From Lottia gigantea (taxonomy: Eukaryota > Mollusca > Gastropoda > Lottiidae), in the NCBI RefSeq assembly GCF_000327385.1, contig NW_008709379.1, positions 2,090,858-2,154,857 on the forward strand: a DNA stretch of 64,000 nt, written 5' to 3'. Of the stretch, positions 46,407 to 58,201 are shown in pieces. The stretch's first letter is position 1. The number at the start of each line of letters is the position of its first letter. Under the pieces are notes generated by a model. The model ran no database searches. It saw only the letters and a program-made list of their open reading frames with translations, and was not told where the DNA came from. The position numbers and the translations under genes are program-made.

Positions 46407-46498
46407 ATGATGGCGGCCATGATAATGGGCGCAATGTTTGACCGGAAATGCACAGAGACACTGCACAAAATAGAGAATTATGTGAATATCGCACTTGA
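46407..46498 (+). CDS. Candidate first coding exon (MMAAMIMGAMFDRK...)
   Basis: ATGATGGCGGCCATG opens a 31-codon frame that meets an exact GTAAGT donor (TTGA|GTAAGT) at 46499. The stop of the unspliced frame lies within the donor, which is the pattern expected of a first coding exon. Composition is GC-richer than its flanks, and the start overlaps a GATGGCGGC (YY1-like) motif and is followed by GACCGGAAAT (ETS-like). No downstream exon was identified, so gene identity is unknown. On the opposite strand lies the 46038-46119 candidate, so both cannot easily be right without overlapping genes. Confidence 0.28.
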
Positions 46499-46502
46499 GT
46501 AA

Positions 46503-47145
46503 GTTGACGTTTAATTGAATGAACTTAGTAAGATACATATAAATGCCACATATGACATTTCCCGCCAGAACTGAGAATGACCGGAAGCTGGGTTTGCTAA
46601 CCGGAACTTCGACTAGTTAGAATGAAGTGATTAACAACCAATAAAATCTTATCTTCTATAACCTTTAATGACCAATCAAGTTCCTCGTTACATTTATTAC
46701 TTGCTTTATTAGAAAGGTTTTATTTTATAGGAAGAATGCGACTTTTATGGACATAGAGAGAAATAAATGTGGTAAGATGTCAAATTATGACACGGGTGGC
46801 GTTCGATTGTTTGTTACAAGCATTTAGCACTGGGTCTGAGGCATTTAGAACCTCCATAAACATTGAACTTTGTGATCTATTTTCAACATAAATGTTTACG
46901 TCTATGTTTTATTGTTGTACTCTATAGGTGCAATCAATGTAAGACATAGTTTGACAAGAGAAAGTTTGAGAAGGTTGGAAACTGGGCTACTCAAGCATGG
47001 CTGCGGGTTTGTTACATAGGTCACATTGAAGTTCCTGGTGCCAATCTATTACGAGCTGTTCATGGCTAGGTCGACATGTTACCTAAAGCACCGAGGACAA
47101 ACAATAATAATACGAGAAACGGTCTGCTCACTCAAAGGTGACACT
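46503..47145. other. Intergenic stretch
   Basis: Contains two ETS-type CCGGAA sites (near 46580 and 46602) and CCAAT-like motifs near 46636 and 46671. No gene is seen. Confidence 0.4.
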
Positions 47146-47149
47146 TTAA

Positions 47150-47562
47150 CTGTGTTTCCACTGACATAAAAAGCCGGCTCTAAGCCGGCTTTTTGTGTTT
47201 CCACTGACAAATTGCCGAACCGTTAGCGTTCGGGAACCGTAACGGTTCGGCAATTGAAGCTTTTCTCGTTCGGCAATTTATCGGGGGCCAAATGAAAGCC
47301 GGCTTTCGTTTACTCAGTGGAAACACAAAAAGCCGGCTTTTTCTCGTTCGGCAATAGGGGGCGTACTTGTCTTTCCGGCAGCGCGCGATTTAACGATAGT
47401 CTTGTACATCGCGTGCTGTCAATAATGTGAGACTTTATGATCGAGACCAAAGTCGTTCGGGAACCAGAAAAACTCAGTGTAAACGCAACGTGTTCGGCAA
47501 TAAAGCTAGCTCTAAGCTAGCTTAGAGCTAGCTTTCCTTCACAATTGTCAGTGGAAACGCAG
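47150..47562. mobile_element. Composite MITE-like element of nested palindromes, 413 bp
   Basis: The outer inverted repeats are CTGTGTTTCCACTGACA (47150-47166) and TGTCAGTGGAAACGCAG (47546-47562), one mismatch, with TTAA on both outer sides. The same terminal motif recurs inside: direct at 47195-47209 and inverted at 47314-47326. Between them lie a 12-bp-arm hairpin (47168-47194, AGCCGGCT core), a 16-bp perfect-arm hairpin AATTGCCGAACCGTTA (47210-47225 with 47240-47255), repeated TCTCGTTCGGCAAT blocks, and a perfect 34-bp palindrome at 47502-47535. It is far richer in GC than its flanks and has no coding capacity. It is probably a non-autonomous DNA transposon with one copy nested in another; the superfamily is uncertain (the TTAA flank fits piggyBac or Kolobok). 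Confidence 0.8.
47502..47535. repeat. Perfect 34-bp palindrome
   Basis: The sequence is self-complementary over 34 bp with no loop, built from AGCTAGCT blocks around CTAAGCTAGCTTAG. It lies within the composite element. Its AAAGCTAGCTCTAAG organisation parallels the AAAGCCGGCTCTAAG hairpin at 47170, as if one module had drifted from the other. Confidence 0.9.
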
Positions 47563-47569
47563 TTAATGT

Positions 47570-48108
47570 GAAGGGGTTGTTCATCTCGACGAGTAGTCCA
47601 CATACCTAAACATGAAAGTTTAAATCCCATTGAATGCCTTGTCTACAACGGCGTTTTGCTCTCCAATTTGGGTTTTATGTTGCAACAATCATGAGGCAAT
47701 TCCAGAATGTTGACCCTATTACTACATGCGCCATCATATTAGGCCTTGGCTTTTCTATTACCTAATGATATTGAGTAACTTTCATTTCATAATAAAGCAA
47801 TATAACTCTATTCTGTTGTCGTGAGATAAGGCCTATCAAATCATTGAGTTTCTCTCACCAATGTCAAGATTTATTGTAAGTTATTATTACAGTCGTCCTT
47901 GGTTCAATGATACAATCTTAATTGCCGTATTAAATCCCAAGCTTTAATCAGGATGAAAATTATTACAATGCCATAGATATTCATAATAAAAATTTAAAAA
48001 ACTCAAGTACTAACGACCCGAACCGCAAAACGTACAAAAAACCCCAACACATGTATAATAGTTTGACAATACAGTGTTTGGAGGAAACTATCTAATCATA
48101 AAACTTAC
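47570..48108. other. Intergenic or intronic stretch
   Basis: Nothing convincing is seen. Confidence 0.4.
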
Positions 48109-48195
48109 CGTGAGAAGATTCCATGCTGGTCGGTAGTCTCATTAAAACCTTTGGGCTGTTAGAATCAATTTTCGGAATATTTAAAATATTTTCTG
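48109..48195 (-). CDS. Candidate internal exon, 87 nt
   Basis: On the minus strand a good acceptor (CTTCACTTATTTCCAG, with a second CAG three bases on) and a near-consensus donor (CACG|GTAAGT) bound exactly one open frame of 28 codons that reads ENILNIPKIDSNSPKV and then LMRLPTSMESSH. The exon is symmetric (phase 1 at both ends), so it could be skipped without frameshift, and the CAGCAG acceptor could add or drop one residue. The peptide looks protein-like but I cannot name its family. It may belong to a minus-strand gene that also uses the 46038-46119 segment. Confidence 0.38.
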
Positions 48196-49120
48196 CTGGA
48201 AATAAGTGAAGCGGTTCTGCACCTTTTTTTTTATAGAGTACGCACTTTGATTTCACATTTATTATACTGCTTGTACGTAGCTTAAGTACTTTTTAAATTT
48301 TCACTGGGGTGCAGAATGGCTGCTAATTATTTGATCTCTTCACACAATGCGAATATTACATAACTGTATGCAAGGAAGTAAAAGGTTCTAATAATTTCAT
48401 GATATTTCTTAAAACTTTAAAGTACCACACATCAGCTGAAAAAATACATTGACTATGTCGATCAAAGAAACCATTTTTTCTGAATCTTAGAAACAAGACA
48501 GTAAAACCTTTCAGGGGATTTCTTTTTCTTGCGGAATTCTTGGACATCATCCCTATATGAGTCACAGCTTAAAGGGAGAATAAATAACAAGAATCCGTAC
48601 TCAAATTTCTGTGAATTCCATGTTTCAATCAGCATCAATAATTATAGGAGAGAAACGTGTTCACACATACGACAAGTTTTTTCATCGGGCTAATTCATGT
48701 ATTTATTTAGTGGTGGTGATTAGGCTAGTAATATTACTACACTCTAGACATTTTACACCGCGTATTGACACAAGCTCTTAACGGAATGATTGCATGTAAT
48801 TCTGGTGAAGTCATCAGGGAATGGTTCTCTATTAAACATTAGAAATATATCTAGTATTTCAGTCAATGTGTCTGAATTTGTCATGCAAGACAGAATCATC
48901 ATAGATTTCATCACTCCGATGTTGCTTCCCATGATATAAATGTGATTGACATTTTCCACGTCTTTCTGGTAACATTAGCAATGTCTGTAAATTATGGAAC
49001 CTCTTGCAGCAAAGCTAAAATATCTGTAAGTTAAGGAAAGTACTTGCACCGGAATCCTTGAATGATCTTAAATGATTGCACTATATGTAATAGCCCCATG
49101 GATCACTTTATCATCCCAGT
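48196..49120. other. Intergenic or intronic stretch
   Basis: No feature that I can support. Confidence 0.4.
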
Positions 49121-49212
49121 TTCCCCTGATGCAGGTCGAAGGGAATGACATGGATAAAGCGTCCAGTGGGTCGGTTTCGAAAATCAAACCAGGCCTAGTG
49201 TGCTACAAGCTG
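49121..49212 (+). repeat. Dispersed repeat, copy 1
   Basis: The order TTCCCCTG, GGTCGAAG, GACATGGATAAAGCGT, ..., GTGCTACAAGCTG matches 53489-53585 on the same strand (TTCCCCTG, GGTCGAAG, GATATGGAAAACGCGT, GTGCTACAAGCTG). It is an old dispersed element fragment of unknown class. The 61-codon frame overlapping it is not taken as a gene. Confidence 0.6.
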
Positions 49213-52200
49213 AATACGTTAAAGATCCCTCTTCAGGTTGATATCGAAAATAAGTAACATAATACTGCTGTCTTGGCAACATTTCCTTCAAGGCAAGGCG
49301 CTATCCGAGAAGAAAAGGACATAAAAACTCCCTCCAATGAATGGGAGGGAGTCAAATCAAGGGCTAGCACTCATCAGTATTAAGGGTTTCAGGATATTGG
49401 AAAGTAAACTATCATGCAGTCATGAAAAACTAAAGTTTCGTCTTCGACAATTACTTACGACAGCTACATAATAAAACTAAAGAGAGTTGAGACATGAACG
49501 GAATATAAATGTAATTTTTTTTTACACCAATCCAAGCTGTTCGCTACCATAAATAACAACAGTATGTCAGAAATATCTTTTCTTTTTATATAATTGACCA
49601 TTGTTTTCAGAATAACTAATGATTAACAACTAAAAGAAGGAAAACCGTAAACGTGACTTGCATAAGAAATCACATTTTTCATGACAAGAGTCTAAATTTC
49701 AAGTTGTCCGTTTTTAAAGCCTGCTACCTTGTGGTAAATGGATCAGTTTCTGGATTCAGTGAATCAGAGTTGAAACTTTGATCTGTTAGTATCAGTTGCT
49801 AGAAATCTTCCAATCTATTTCGCGACTTTATTCATGTCAACAGCGACAGATAAAGTGAGATTGCAGAATGGTGTTAGAATTTACCAGCAAATTGCGTTCT
49901 GAAATGTTGAAGAAAAGTGTCTTGTATCGTCTTTGAAGGATTGGGGCTTTCCGCACCAACCTAGAACGCCTGCTTTCATTTCCACACCAACCATACTCTC
50001 TGGATCAAGCATAGTCAGATTTTCAGACCATAAAATACTCATGACTGGAAAGCATTTTGCTCCTGCGGGCGTGGATAATCGCTTTCATATAAACATATAA
50101 GAACACCACTTGGTATGACTAAAGGTATAACTAGGTACTGATAAAGGGAGATTATCGCTCAAATCTGATTTATTGTCGTTAGAATTCGTACTTCAAACAA
50201 TTTTAATATTACAAAAGAGATCAATTTTCTATAAATGATAATGTATTCTGGTCCACCACAAACCTATTACAAACACCAAGGATGTTTTATTTTCCTCGGA
50301 ACCGCTCTAATTAAGACGTCATTGTTATCTTCATTGAAACGAGAAATTAACACAAGTAGTTTGGCTGTAAATACACGCGGATTTATTTCACGTGAACAAT
50401 AGAATTAATTCTCGAGATGCTAATCTTATCCCCTTATGGAACTCGCATTCACACGTTCGTCCGGTTCCTCATTCCATAGTTCTATTGATAACAAGACCCA
50501 GACAAAGAAGTCGTTCCAATCTTTTTATCGTTGACTTGTCTGAGATTTATGTTCCAGGATTAACTCTGGAACCATTGCTATTCACGTCTGCTACTCTTTT
50601 GGTCTTTTATTGTTTTTTGGATTCCCGCCAATACATTAAATGGCGCCAACGTTATGGAGTCATTGCGCGTGCATGATGGAATAAAAAAGCATGACCAATC
50701 ATTTGGAATTGTGAAAAAATGAATTTATCATTTGTTATATGTGACACGGAAATAAAAAAAAGAGAAGACAGTGTCGCCATGTTGTTTTGATATTGTATCA
50801 GTTTGAATGACACATTAATTATATAAACTAAACATGGTTTTTACTCCTGTCAAAAATATCATACATCATTTTGACCCAATTACTACCGCCATTAAAATTA
50901 TAGACTCAATTTCATCATTACTATTCTTTTAAATTTGATATTAGTTCTTGTATAAGATTTAATATTACAAAAAGGAATTTCTGTCGGAGTTTGCTTTTTT
51001 TGGATTATGAACGATGAGTATCTGCATTGAACTTTACGATTATGGACTGAGATTTACCTCTTATATACTTTTATTATTCAAATTAATTTTTATTTCACAC
51101 GAGGGGAATTGGAGTTTGGGTTTATGTTTGCTTTTATGAGTATCATGAACGATAGCAATTTGCGCTCATCCATTAATGAAGTTGGGGATATGTTCTCTCG
51201 ACCTCAATGTAGTAAACATTGGGTAATGAAGATTTAATACATGTGAAATTTCCATGCTGTTTTAATTTAGGCTTTATAATTAAACGTCTAATATTAATTA
51301 AAAAGTGATAATCGCTCGTGACCCCGACAGGTCAATCGCAGCCAAGAATTTGATGAAATTTATTAATTATTTTTGTATAAAATTATCATTAAATTTCCAT
51401 TGTTCCAAGCCAGATGTCCAAATTGGTCATTTATAATAGTAAAAAATTATTGTACTTGTCACTGGTTCACTCTTGCATATAGAGTTGAATATTGTTCCTG
51501 GGTAGCTGGAACAACGCAGCCATTCAAGCTGTTTTCAATCAAAATATACGTTGTTACCTCTTTAGTTCATGGTAAAAACCACCAGATTCAATTCTAAACT
51601 GAAGTTACAAGACAAGAAAGTATTCACTGCTATATGGCATGTTGTACACATTGAAATATATTTTATAACTGCAAATTGTACAATTCGATAATTGGTTGGC
51701 ACAATTCTTTAACGGTGAAGCATTTGATAACAGCTATTCTTTTGTTGTGAAAATGTGTGCTATCTATGATATATATTTCTACTGAATTATTATGTCAGCA
51801 CTACAAAATAATTAAAAATACACTAGCGAAATCTGATACAAACTAAAAATATATTGCACCGGTGTAAAGAATGACGATCAAATATTTCCAAGAATATCTA
51901 GAACAATGTAACTTTGTTTTAAAAATTTAGATCAACTAATATGCGTGTTAACAACATTAACAGAAAACATAAATTGTAAGTATCCTCGTACGCACCTTGC
52001 CATAGTCCGAAACATGTATCCAACTGCGTATTGATTTGAGAGATGTCGGCCAGATGAGAACCAGAAGAAGTAGTTTTCCGACATTACTGTTAGAGCTATT
52101 CGGTGAATAATTTATCCACCGAAAAGGAGTTAAATTGGGTATGAAAAACTGTCAAATTATTCACCTTTTAAAATAAGCGAATGTAGAATCCGAAACTTGG

Positions 52201-52680
52201 AAGAAAACAGAGTGAGTTTCAGACTATGCCTCTCTATGCCATTCATATAAATTACATCAAATATGCCATCTTTTGTCTCTGCCAAAATGCGGGAATGTAG
52301 TAGGTGATTTGTACACTTCACAATCCTACACGTGTTGTAATTTGTTAAATTTTTAATTTAAAACAAAATGTGCTAGAATGGACGTTGATGAATTAAAAAG
52401 AATTAAGGTCATCGTATAAAAAACTTGTTCAACTTGTCCAGAAAAATTCAACATTTTTTCACAAAAAATAAAAACAGGTATGTCTGTCTACTTGCCCTAT
52501 ATACTAAACCTGTCAACCTTTCTGTAAACAAAATTAATTAAATTTTCCAGTTGACTGAATCCATTATTGCGTCAATTTGTCCCAAGACGAAAGCTAACTC
52601 AGGAGATTTTTTGGTGGTGACAAAATACAAAGGTTGTTTTGACCAAAGTACTTCTTGAAAATATTCGATATTGAAATACG
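49213..52680. other. Long intergenic stretch
   Basis: No gene is supported. A small CTCCCTCCAATGAATGGGAGGGAG hairpin-like sequence lies near 49327-49352. A 94-codon frame at 50392-50676 has no recognisable feature. Confidence 0.4.
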
Positions 52681-52746
52681 NNNNNNNNNNNNNNNNNNNN
52701 NNNNNNNNNNNNNNNNNNNNNNNNNNNNNNGGGGGGGGGGGGGGGG
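52681..52746. other. Assembly gap (50 N) followed by G16
   Basis: Fifty N bases (52681-52730) are directly followed by sixteen G (52731-52746). The gap length is probably nominal, and a poly(G/C) tract is the likely reason the assembly broke here. Confidence 0.97.
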
Positions 52747-53488
52747 TACAATATGTACAATATCATAGCCCTTAGGTGATGTTGATTGAAAGGTAGCAAG
52801 GTACTATTCAACAGAAGGCACTGGTATAGGGTTTTAGCCACTATTTTTAGAACAGATGAGCGGATGTTTGTCTCCAATCACAGCTCACGACTTTTTTCCT
52901 CTTTGTATTCTACATAACAATTGGTACAAATATAGTCGCAAGATTCGAATATCAAATAAGACATTTAGAAGAATATCGAAAAGGTTTTTATGAGATATTG
53001 GATAATGGCGCCTAGGTATTTCCTTGGCTTTGTAAACGAACCCTCCTTTCAGTGGTCTAAAAACATTGTCAACAATAACCTCCGTTTGATAGACAACTGT
53101 AACCATGTACGTTTGTTGACGGTATTTTATATATTAGATCTGTTTGTGACCAGAACAATTGGTTGTAATGTCCAACCCCAGTTTGACACTCATATTACTG
53201 TTTTTATTAATATATTCTCTTCACCTTGACCTCATGATGACCAGTGTCACTCATATCTTATTAGATTATTGGAAGTGTTTTTAACAATACCGAATAATGA
53301 TAAATGCTTATATTAACTTATATTTCTTTCATAAATGGACAATTTGGAATACCTACTCAAGTGTACACCGAGGACTCTCTTCTGAAATAACATCTATGGT
53401 ATATTAACTTGACGGGATTCGACACGGGAACAATATTTAGTTCATAAAAGATTTATATTCTTTTTGTTAACAACCTTACTCCACCTTT

Positions 53489-53585
53489 TCCCCTGTCAGT
53501 GATGAAGGTCGAAGTGGCTGATATGGAAAACGCGTATAGTCCTTTGGACAAGCCGATAAACTGAGGTACACTGTGCTACAAGCTG
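53489..53585 (+). repeat. Dispersed repeat, copy 2
   Basis: Partner of the repeat at 49121-49212, in the same orientation and with the same block order, diverged by substitutions and small indels. The 83-codon minus-strand frame at 53476-53727 overlaps it and is not regarded as a gene. Confidence 0.6.
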
Positions 53586-56005
53586 TTGGAAATGGGCAAA
53601 AAAGTAAGCTTTTGTCGCTGGCATAATTTTCCTCTTTGCAAACTGCATGGTGTAGGCCTTTCAAAGTGCAGTTATGCAGGATCTTTACATTTTTACTACA
53701 GTATAAAGCACACCCTTTGTCGTGCATAAAAGGCAGAAATGGAAAATGTTTGAATTTTCCTCTTTACAATTTTAGGATAAAATGAAATTCATTTTGTTGA
53801 AGCGCTTGTCAAATGGACCATTGCTTCCAAGATTCAAATCCAACATTGATGAATTCAATAATAATCCAGAAGGAATACAATAAAAAATTCTCAGCATCAT
53901 GGCCATTAACCTGATAATACTCTAGAAATTAAAATATTTTAAAAGTTAATTCTTCCACAAAAAGACTGCATTAATAATGCTCAAACACAGTTACAAAATT
54001 TGCATATATTGAAATGTTAATCCATGTTATACATCATATGGTTTCAAGAGTTTTTGATGGATGACAAAAGCAATTGTATGAAAATTTTAAAATGCTAGGA
54101 GCAGACAGGATGCCGCCTGTAATCCAAGCCGATTCATCAATTTTGTGTCCGAATTTTTCAAACAACTAATCCCTACGCGTTCATTTGTAAAATTTAAAAA
54201 AGGCGTAAAACAGAGAGACGCTATATCAGGCCAGTATTATTCAGAAGTTTTGTCAATGAATTTTAATCTTTATTGATATAATGTAAATTGTCCGAATTTT
54301 TTAATAGTCACCTAAGGAATGTGTGCCTTGTACCTTATCAAAATACATTTTTTCTAACAAGACTGGAGCGTTCCTTTGAAATATAAAAGAAAAGTTGCCA
54401 TCTTAATCCAACATGTCCTCGTAGTATACTTAACATGATTATCTGGCGACCTCAAGTGCCCAGTAAGTGTAAGTGTATATGTGAGAAGTGTGGTTTAAGT
54501 GTATAAAAGTGTGAAATTATAGCATGAAGTGGTTTCAAGGAGAACATTACCTATATTTCACTATGTATCTTGTCTCAATGACCTGTTTTATAGACCCACA
54601 GAGACAGTTATTTACTAATACTGTTAAAAGAATTATCTTCATATTTGATTTCAGTAAATGAATATATAACAAATAGCATAACTGATCTTATTAAAAGGGA
54701 TTTTGTACTTTGAAAACGTGAATCAATTCAGGAAGACGTTAATATGCAAGCTAAACAAATTTTGTTCTTCATTTTATGGAATTGTTTTAAAAATAAACTA
54801 GAATTTTTCGATTTAAAAAAATCTGAAGCAGTTGTTTTAAAAATGTAAAACAATTATTGTGAAGAAAATTAGGTGTATACTGGAAACAAAAGACTTTTTA
54901 CACGTATATCACATTTCGTTTCAGGTGTTTTATCAATAACACATATTAACAATATTTCGTTTTCTTGTTATATAAATACGTAATTTAAACATTACAAATT
55001 TATCTTGGATTTTTATTTATAAGGAAAATGTTGATTTTTGAAGAAAAATAAATAAAAGCTGAAGAAAAAAGAACAAAATATTCGATTTGTAGATAATATT
55101 CATGAATTGGACTGATAACAAATGAAAAGGAAACGCCTGAAGTAAAATATTTTCTCAGTTTTCATATTGATTGTCTCATACAGTAAATATTTTCACCCCC
55201 TCGGCTATTGAATTATTATAGTGTACAATTATTAATAATATAGTTTAGTCAATGATATATTGTACTTATTAACCCGAGGGAGTGTGACTAATTGATGGAG
55301 TTAATTTCTAAGATTTGAACTGTGTTCGATATTTGATGCTTGGGTATATGTAAATAGTCTCCCTTTCTTTCAGAACGAAGGAACTGAGGAATTCGGAGTG
55401 TTTATTGTCTGAGCTAAGAGAATGGATGCCAGGTTAACAATTGATACATCGTCAATATTACCAGACCAAAAATAGAGTTTGTGTAATTGTGTACTACGTG
55501 TGGGTTCTATTATAACTTGTCAAGACATACGTAAACGATTTTCGGTTCGTTATGAAGAACGATTTCCAAATACAATACATTTAGTTCAATACCATTGGTT
55601 GGTAAATGACAAGTTAACGTTCGATTCCAGCGGATGTTGATATCACAAACTACCATTGGAGCATTGCGAAATTGTATGTACAATGTGCCTGTCCCTTTAA
55701 ACCCTTTGGATCAGTATGAAGAACCATATAGATTTGCATTTGCACTGGACTCAATAGGACCTTTGACCAGCTTTCCGCTTACAAGAGGGTCAGAAAGAAA
55801 TGAATATTTTCGGGGAAGACAATACAAGCAGATTCAAGTAGCAGAAACTGAAAGGAGAGTGAAGTTTAAATCATATATGAAGCGTATTCTCGCAACCGTC
55901 CATCAGCAGGCAAAATACACCATCATAGTTATAACGAAATATATTATATAAGTAAATAATGCCAGCTACTAACTAACGACAGATGAGTCAGCTATACTAG
56001 CGTCT
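53586..56005. other. Long intergenic stretch
   Basis: No gene is supported. GTAAGTGT-rich low-complexity sequence lies at 54461-54512. A 105-codon frame at 55634-55951 has no recognisable feature. Confidence 0.4.
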
Positions 56006-56050
56006 CAGGTAAAACTAAAGACAGGTACAACGTTCAGGTAGATGTCAGGT
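56006..56050 (+). promoter_or_regulatory. Cluster of four CAGGT E2-box motifs
   Basis: CAGGT(A/G) occurs at 56006, 56022, 56035 and 56046. CAGGTA/CAGGTG is the Snail/ZEB-type E2-box and also a splice-donor-like string. No exon ends here convincingly, so a transcription-factor cluster is the alternative reading. Confidence 0.25.
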
Positions 56051-57843
56051 GTGATATCATACTGGTAATTTGTTTCAATTAAACACTCATAAAGAATTAG
56101 AAATATTTCCCTCGTGTCTAACGCCTCATATTACTCACTGGTAGCATATAGGTAGGTATAGTTAATTATTATTCATAAGTAGGCGGCGCTTAGTTTTGAT
56201 AGACAGATTTATTAAGGAAACAGTTTTTTTGTGAGTTTTAATATTCATCAATGTATTTTTTTGGCAAAAAAGGACCCTTTACTTTAAATTTTTAATGACC
56301 AGAACCTCATTTTCTATCGTTCAATTATTTATTTATTTATTTATTCATTTGTCTATATTTATTTCATTATTTTATTTTTTCATCAATTTAATTTTTGAGT
56401 TTTTTCTTTTACGCTATTTATGTATTTACTTTTATGTTTTCGTACATTTAACCACTTCTTTTCCCCCTAAAAGGCCTACATATGTATTTGCATGTTACTA
56501 ATGAAAAAAGAATATCGTTAGCCCCCTACTTATATTGATCTAAAATATGCCACTTAACTTCAGATTACTGTCAAAATACAAACAGAATGTAACTACTATT
56601 AAAATTTAATTTGTGCATAATGATGTTAAGCCAATATGAGACCACCGGTCATTTTTCAAATAATCCTTACATGTTGACATAATGGCAATCAAACGTCGGA
56701 TCAACGTCAAAAAAGTCAACGACATCTTTTTAAGGTGGTCATTATTCACTTAAACATATGTTGGTCATTTAAAGTCTTTAGAAATTGTGTGACATTTCGA
56801 CTGCGTGGTCACTTTCCATATATCACGTGCGTTTAATCTTGTGACGTGTTGACGTATTGATTATATCCAAAAATAATGACTTCAAATTTGAGCCTTTTGA
56901 TCTAATATAGCACATTGTCTTTTATACTTTTTCAATAATGTCTTGTATTTCGCCATGAAAGGAAAAGGTAAACAGAAATCAAAGTTGAAAGTTGAGATTG
57001 GACCAGCTGGATAGCAGAAGATGTTTTTAATAAACTTTACCAATGTTGGTATTTAAAGTCTGTGTTCTGCCATGCTCAGTAGATTCCATGTGGCTTTTTA
57101 TTTTCTATAAAAACACTGGTATATTGGCTGAGTTTATTTGAATTATGTATTTGATGAAGTTCAATCGAACAGATGTTATACTGAAGCACCTTCTCGTAAA
57201 CATTATATACCCTTTTATAGTCAAAATTCCAAACCCTTGTATTTTTGTTCATGGTAGTCGAGAAACAAAGTCAACATAGCAATAAATTTTTAGAATAAAA
57301 GGTTCAAAACATGTTCCAGAATACTTAAAAGCACCTGCTTCTGGTACATTTTCCTTTCTAATGATAAGCACAAAGCGAAGCATAAAAGAGAAATAATTTA
57401 TTACGTGACTTGTCTCATATCTAATATTGTATGTTTTTACTATTAAAATGCTGAAAACAAGGTTGTTAGTTGTAGAAATTTGGAACCTGGTTTTGTCATT
57501 TCATTCATCAATTGCTACATCGAGAACGCCTGTATAAATGCATAAAATGTAGTAAATTATTTTAAATCATTCATCATATTGTTTTATAGATTAAATCGAA
57601 ATCATCTTTCACCGTGGAGACAATATTCTTCATAATTTCTTACAACTACATCATATCTAGCATTCCTTTGTTTAATTTCTGGGTATTTTCGTGCAGGATT
57701 TTTTTCATTACATGTGAATTGTTTTTTCAGTTTGTATTCAATATACAATATGTATGTATGTTTTGTTGAAAAGAGAATCCACACAAGAGAAAATTATAAT
57801 GCCACAATATAGGCTATTCATTTTGTCCAATTTATGCTTTCTC
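56051..57843. other. Intergenic stretch with T-rich tract
   Basis: A T-rich tract spans about 56283-56475, including an (ATTT)n microsatellite at about 56325-56346. No gene is supported. Confidence 0.5.
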
Positions 57844-58201
57844 AATCTGATGATGCCTCTGCTCTGTGGCGTGAATCATGGGTAGGGAGTATGCGCCACG
57901 GAATTGTCAAAGGGGGCTCACAGTACCACGCATTCCCTATGTAAATGATAAATGTCAGAGTATGAGTGGGGGATAAAGCCGGACCAGCCAAGTTCATGCA
58001 ATGTTCCAAATCCCATAGTAAAGCTACTTCCTCTGCTGTTTAGTATCTTCAGCAGGACTTACTTCCAAGATGTTACAACTGGCCCCGAGAAGAGGAAATA
58101 TGCCCCATTTGCCATCTAGGCAGTAAATTGTGGTAATAAAGTTGGCGATATTGACCCAGACAAACCTCAAACAGTCAGAATATTTACACATCATTGAAGA
58201 T
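57844..58201 (-). other. GC-rich island with coding-like open frames, unexplained
   Basis: About 350 bp stand well above the surrounding AT level. On the minus strand one frame (about 58033-58201) gives FVWVNIANFITTIYCLDGKW..., and a second frame (57844-58040) gives EEVALLWDLEHCMNLAGPAL... for over 60 codons. A strong acceptor (AATTTACTGCCTAG) and donor (GGAA|GTAAGTCC) bound a possible 53-nt exon at 58063-58115 reading MANGAYFLFSGPVVTSW. The plus strand also has a protein-like stretch ending EEEICPICHLGSKLW before a TAATAAA. A hairpin (GTGGCG / CGCCAC) lies at about 57866-57899. It may be an exon, a pseudogene, a conserved non-coding element or a dispersed repeat; I cannot decide. Confidence 0.3.

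Noticed and set aside
54433-54504. Cys-containing short frame (PSKCKCICEKCGL) beside GTAAGT
   Set aside because: It derives from a low-complexity GTAAGTGT stretch and is too short to support.
55634-55951. 105-codon plus-strand open frame
   Set aside because: Some coding-like look, but no domain and no splice or polyadenylation support.
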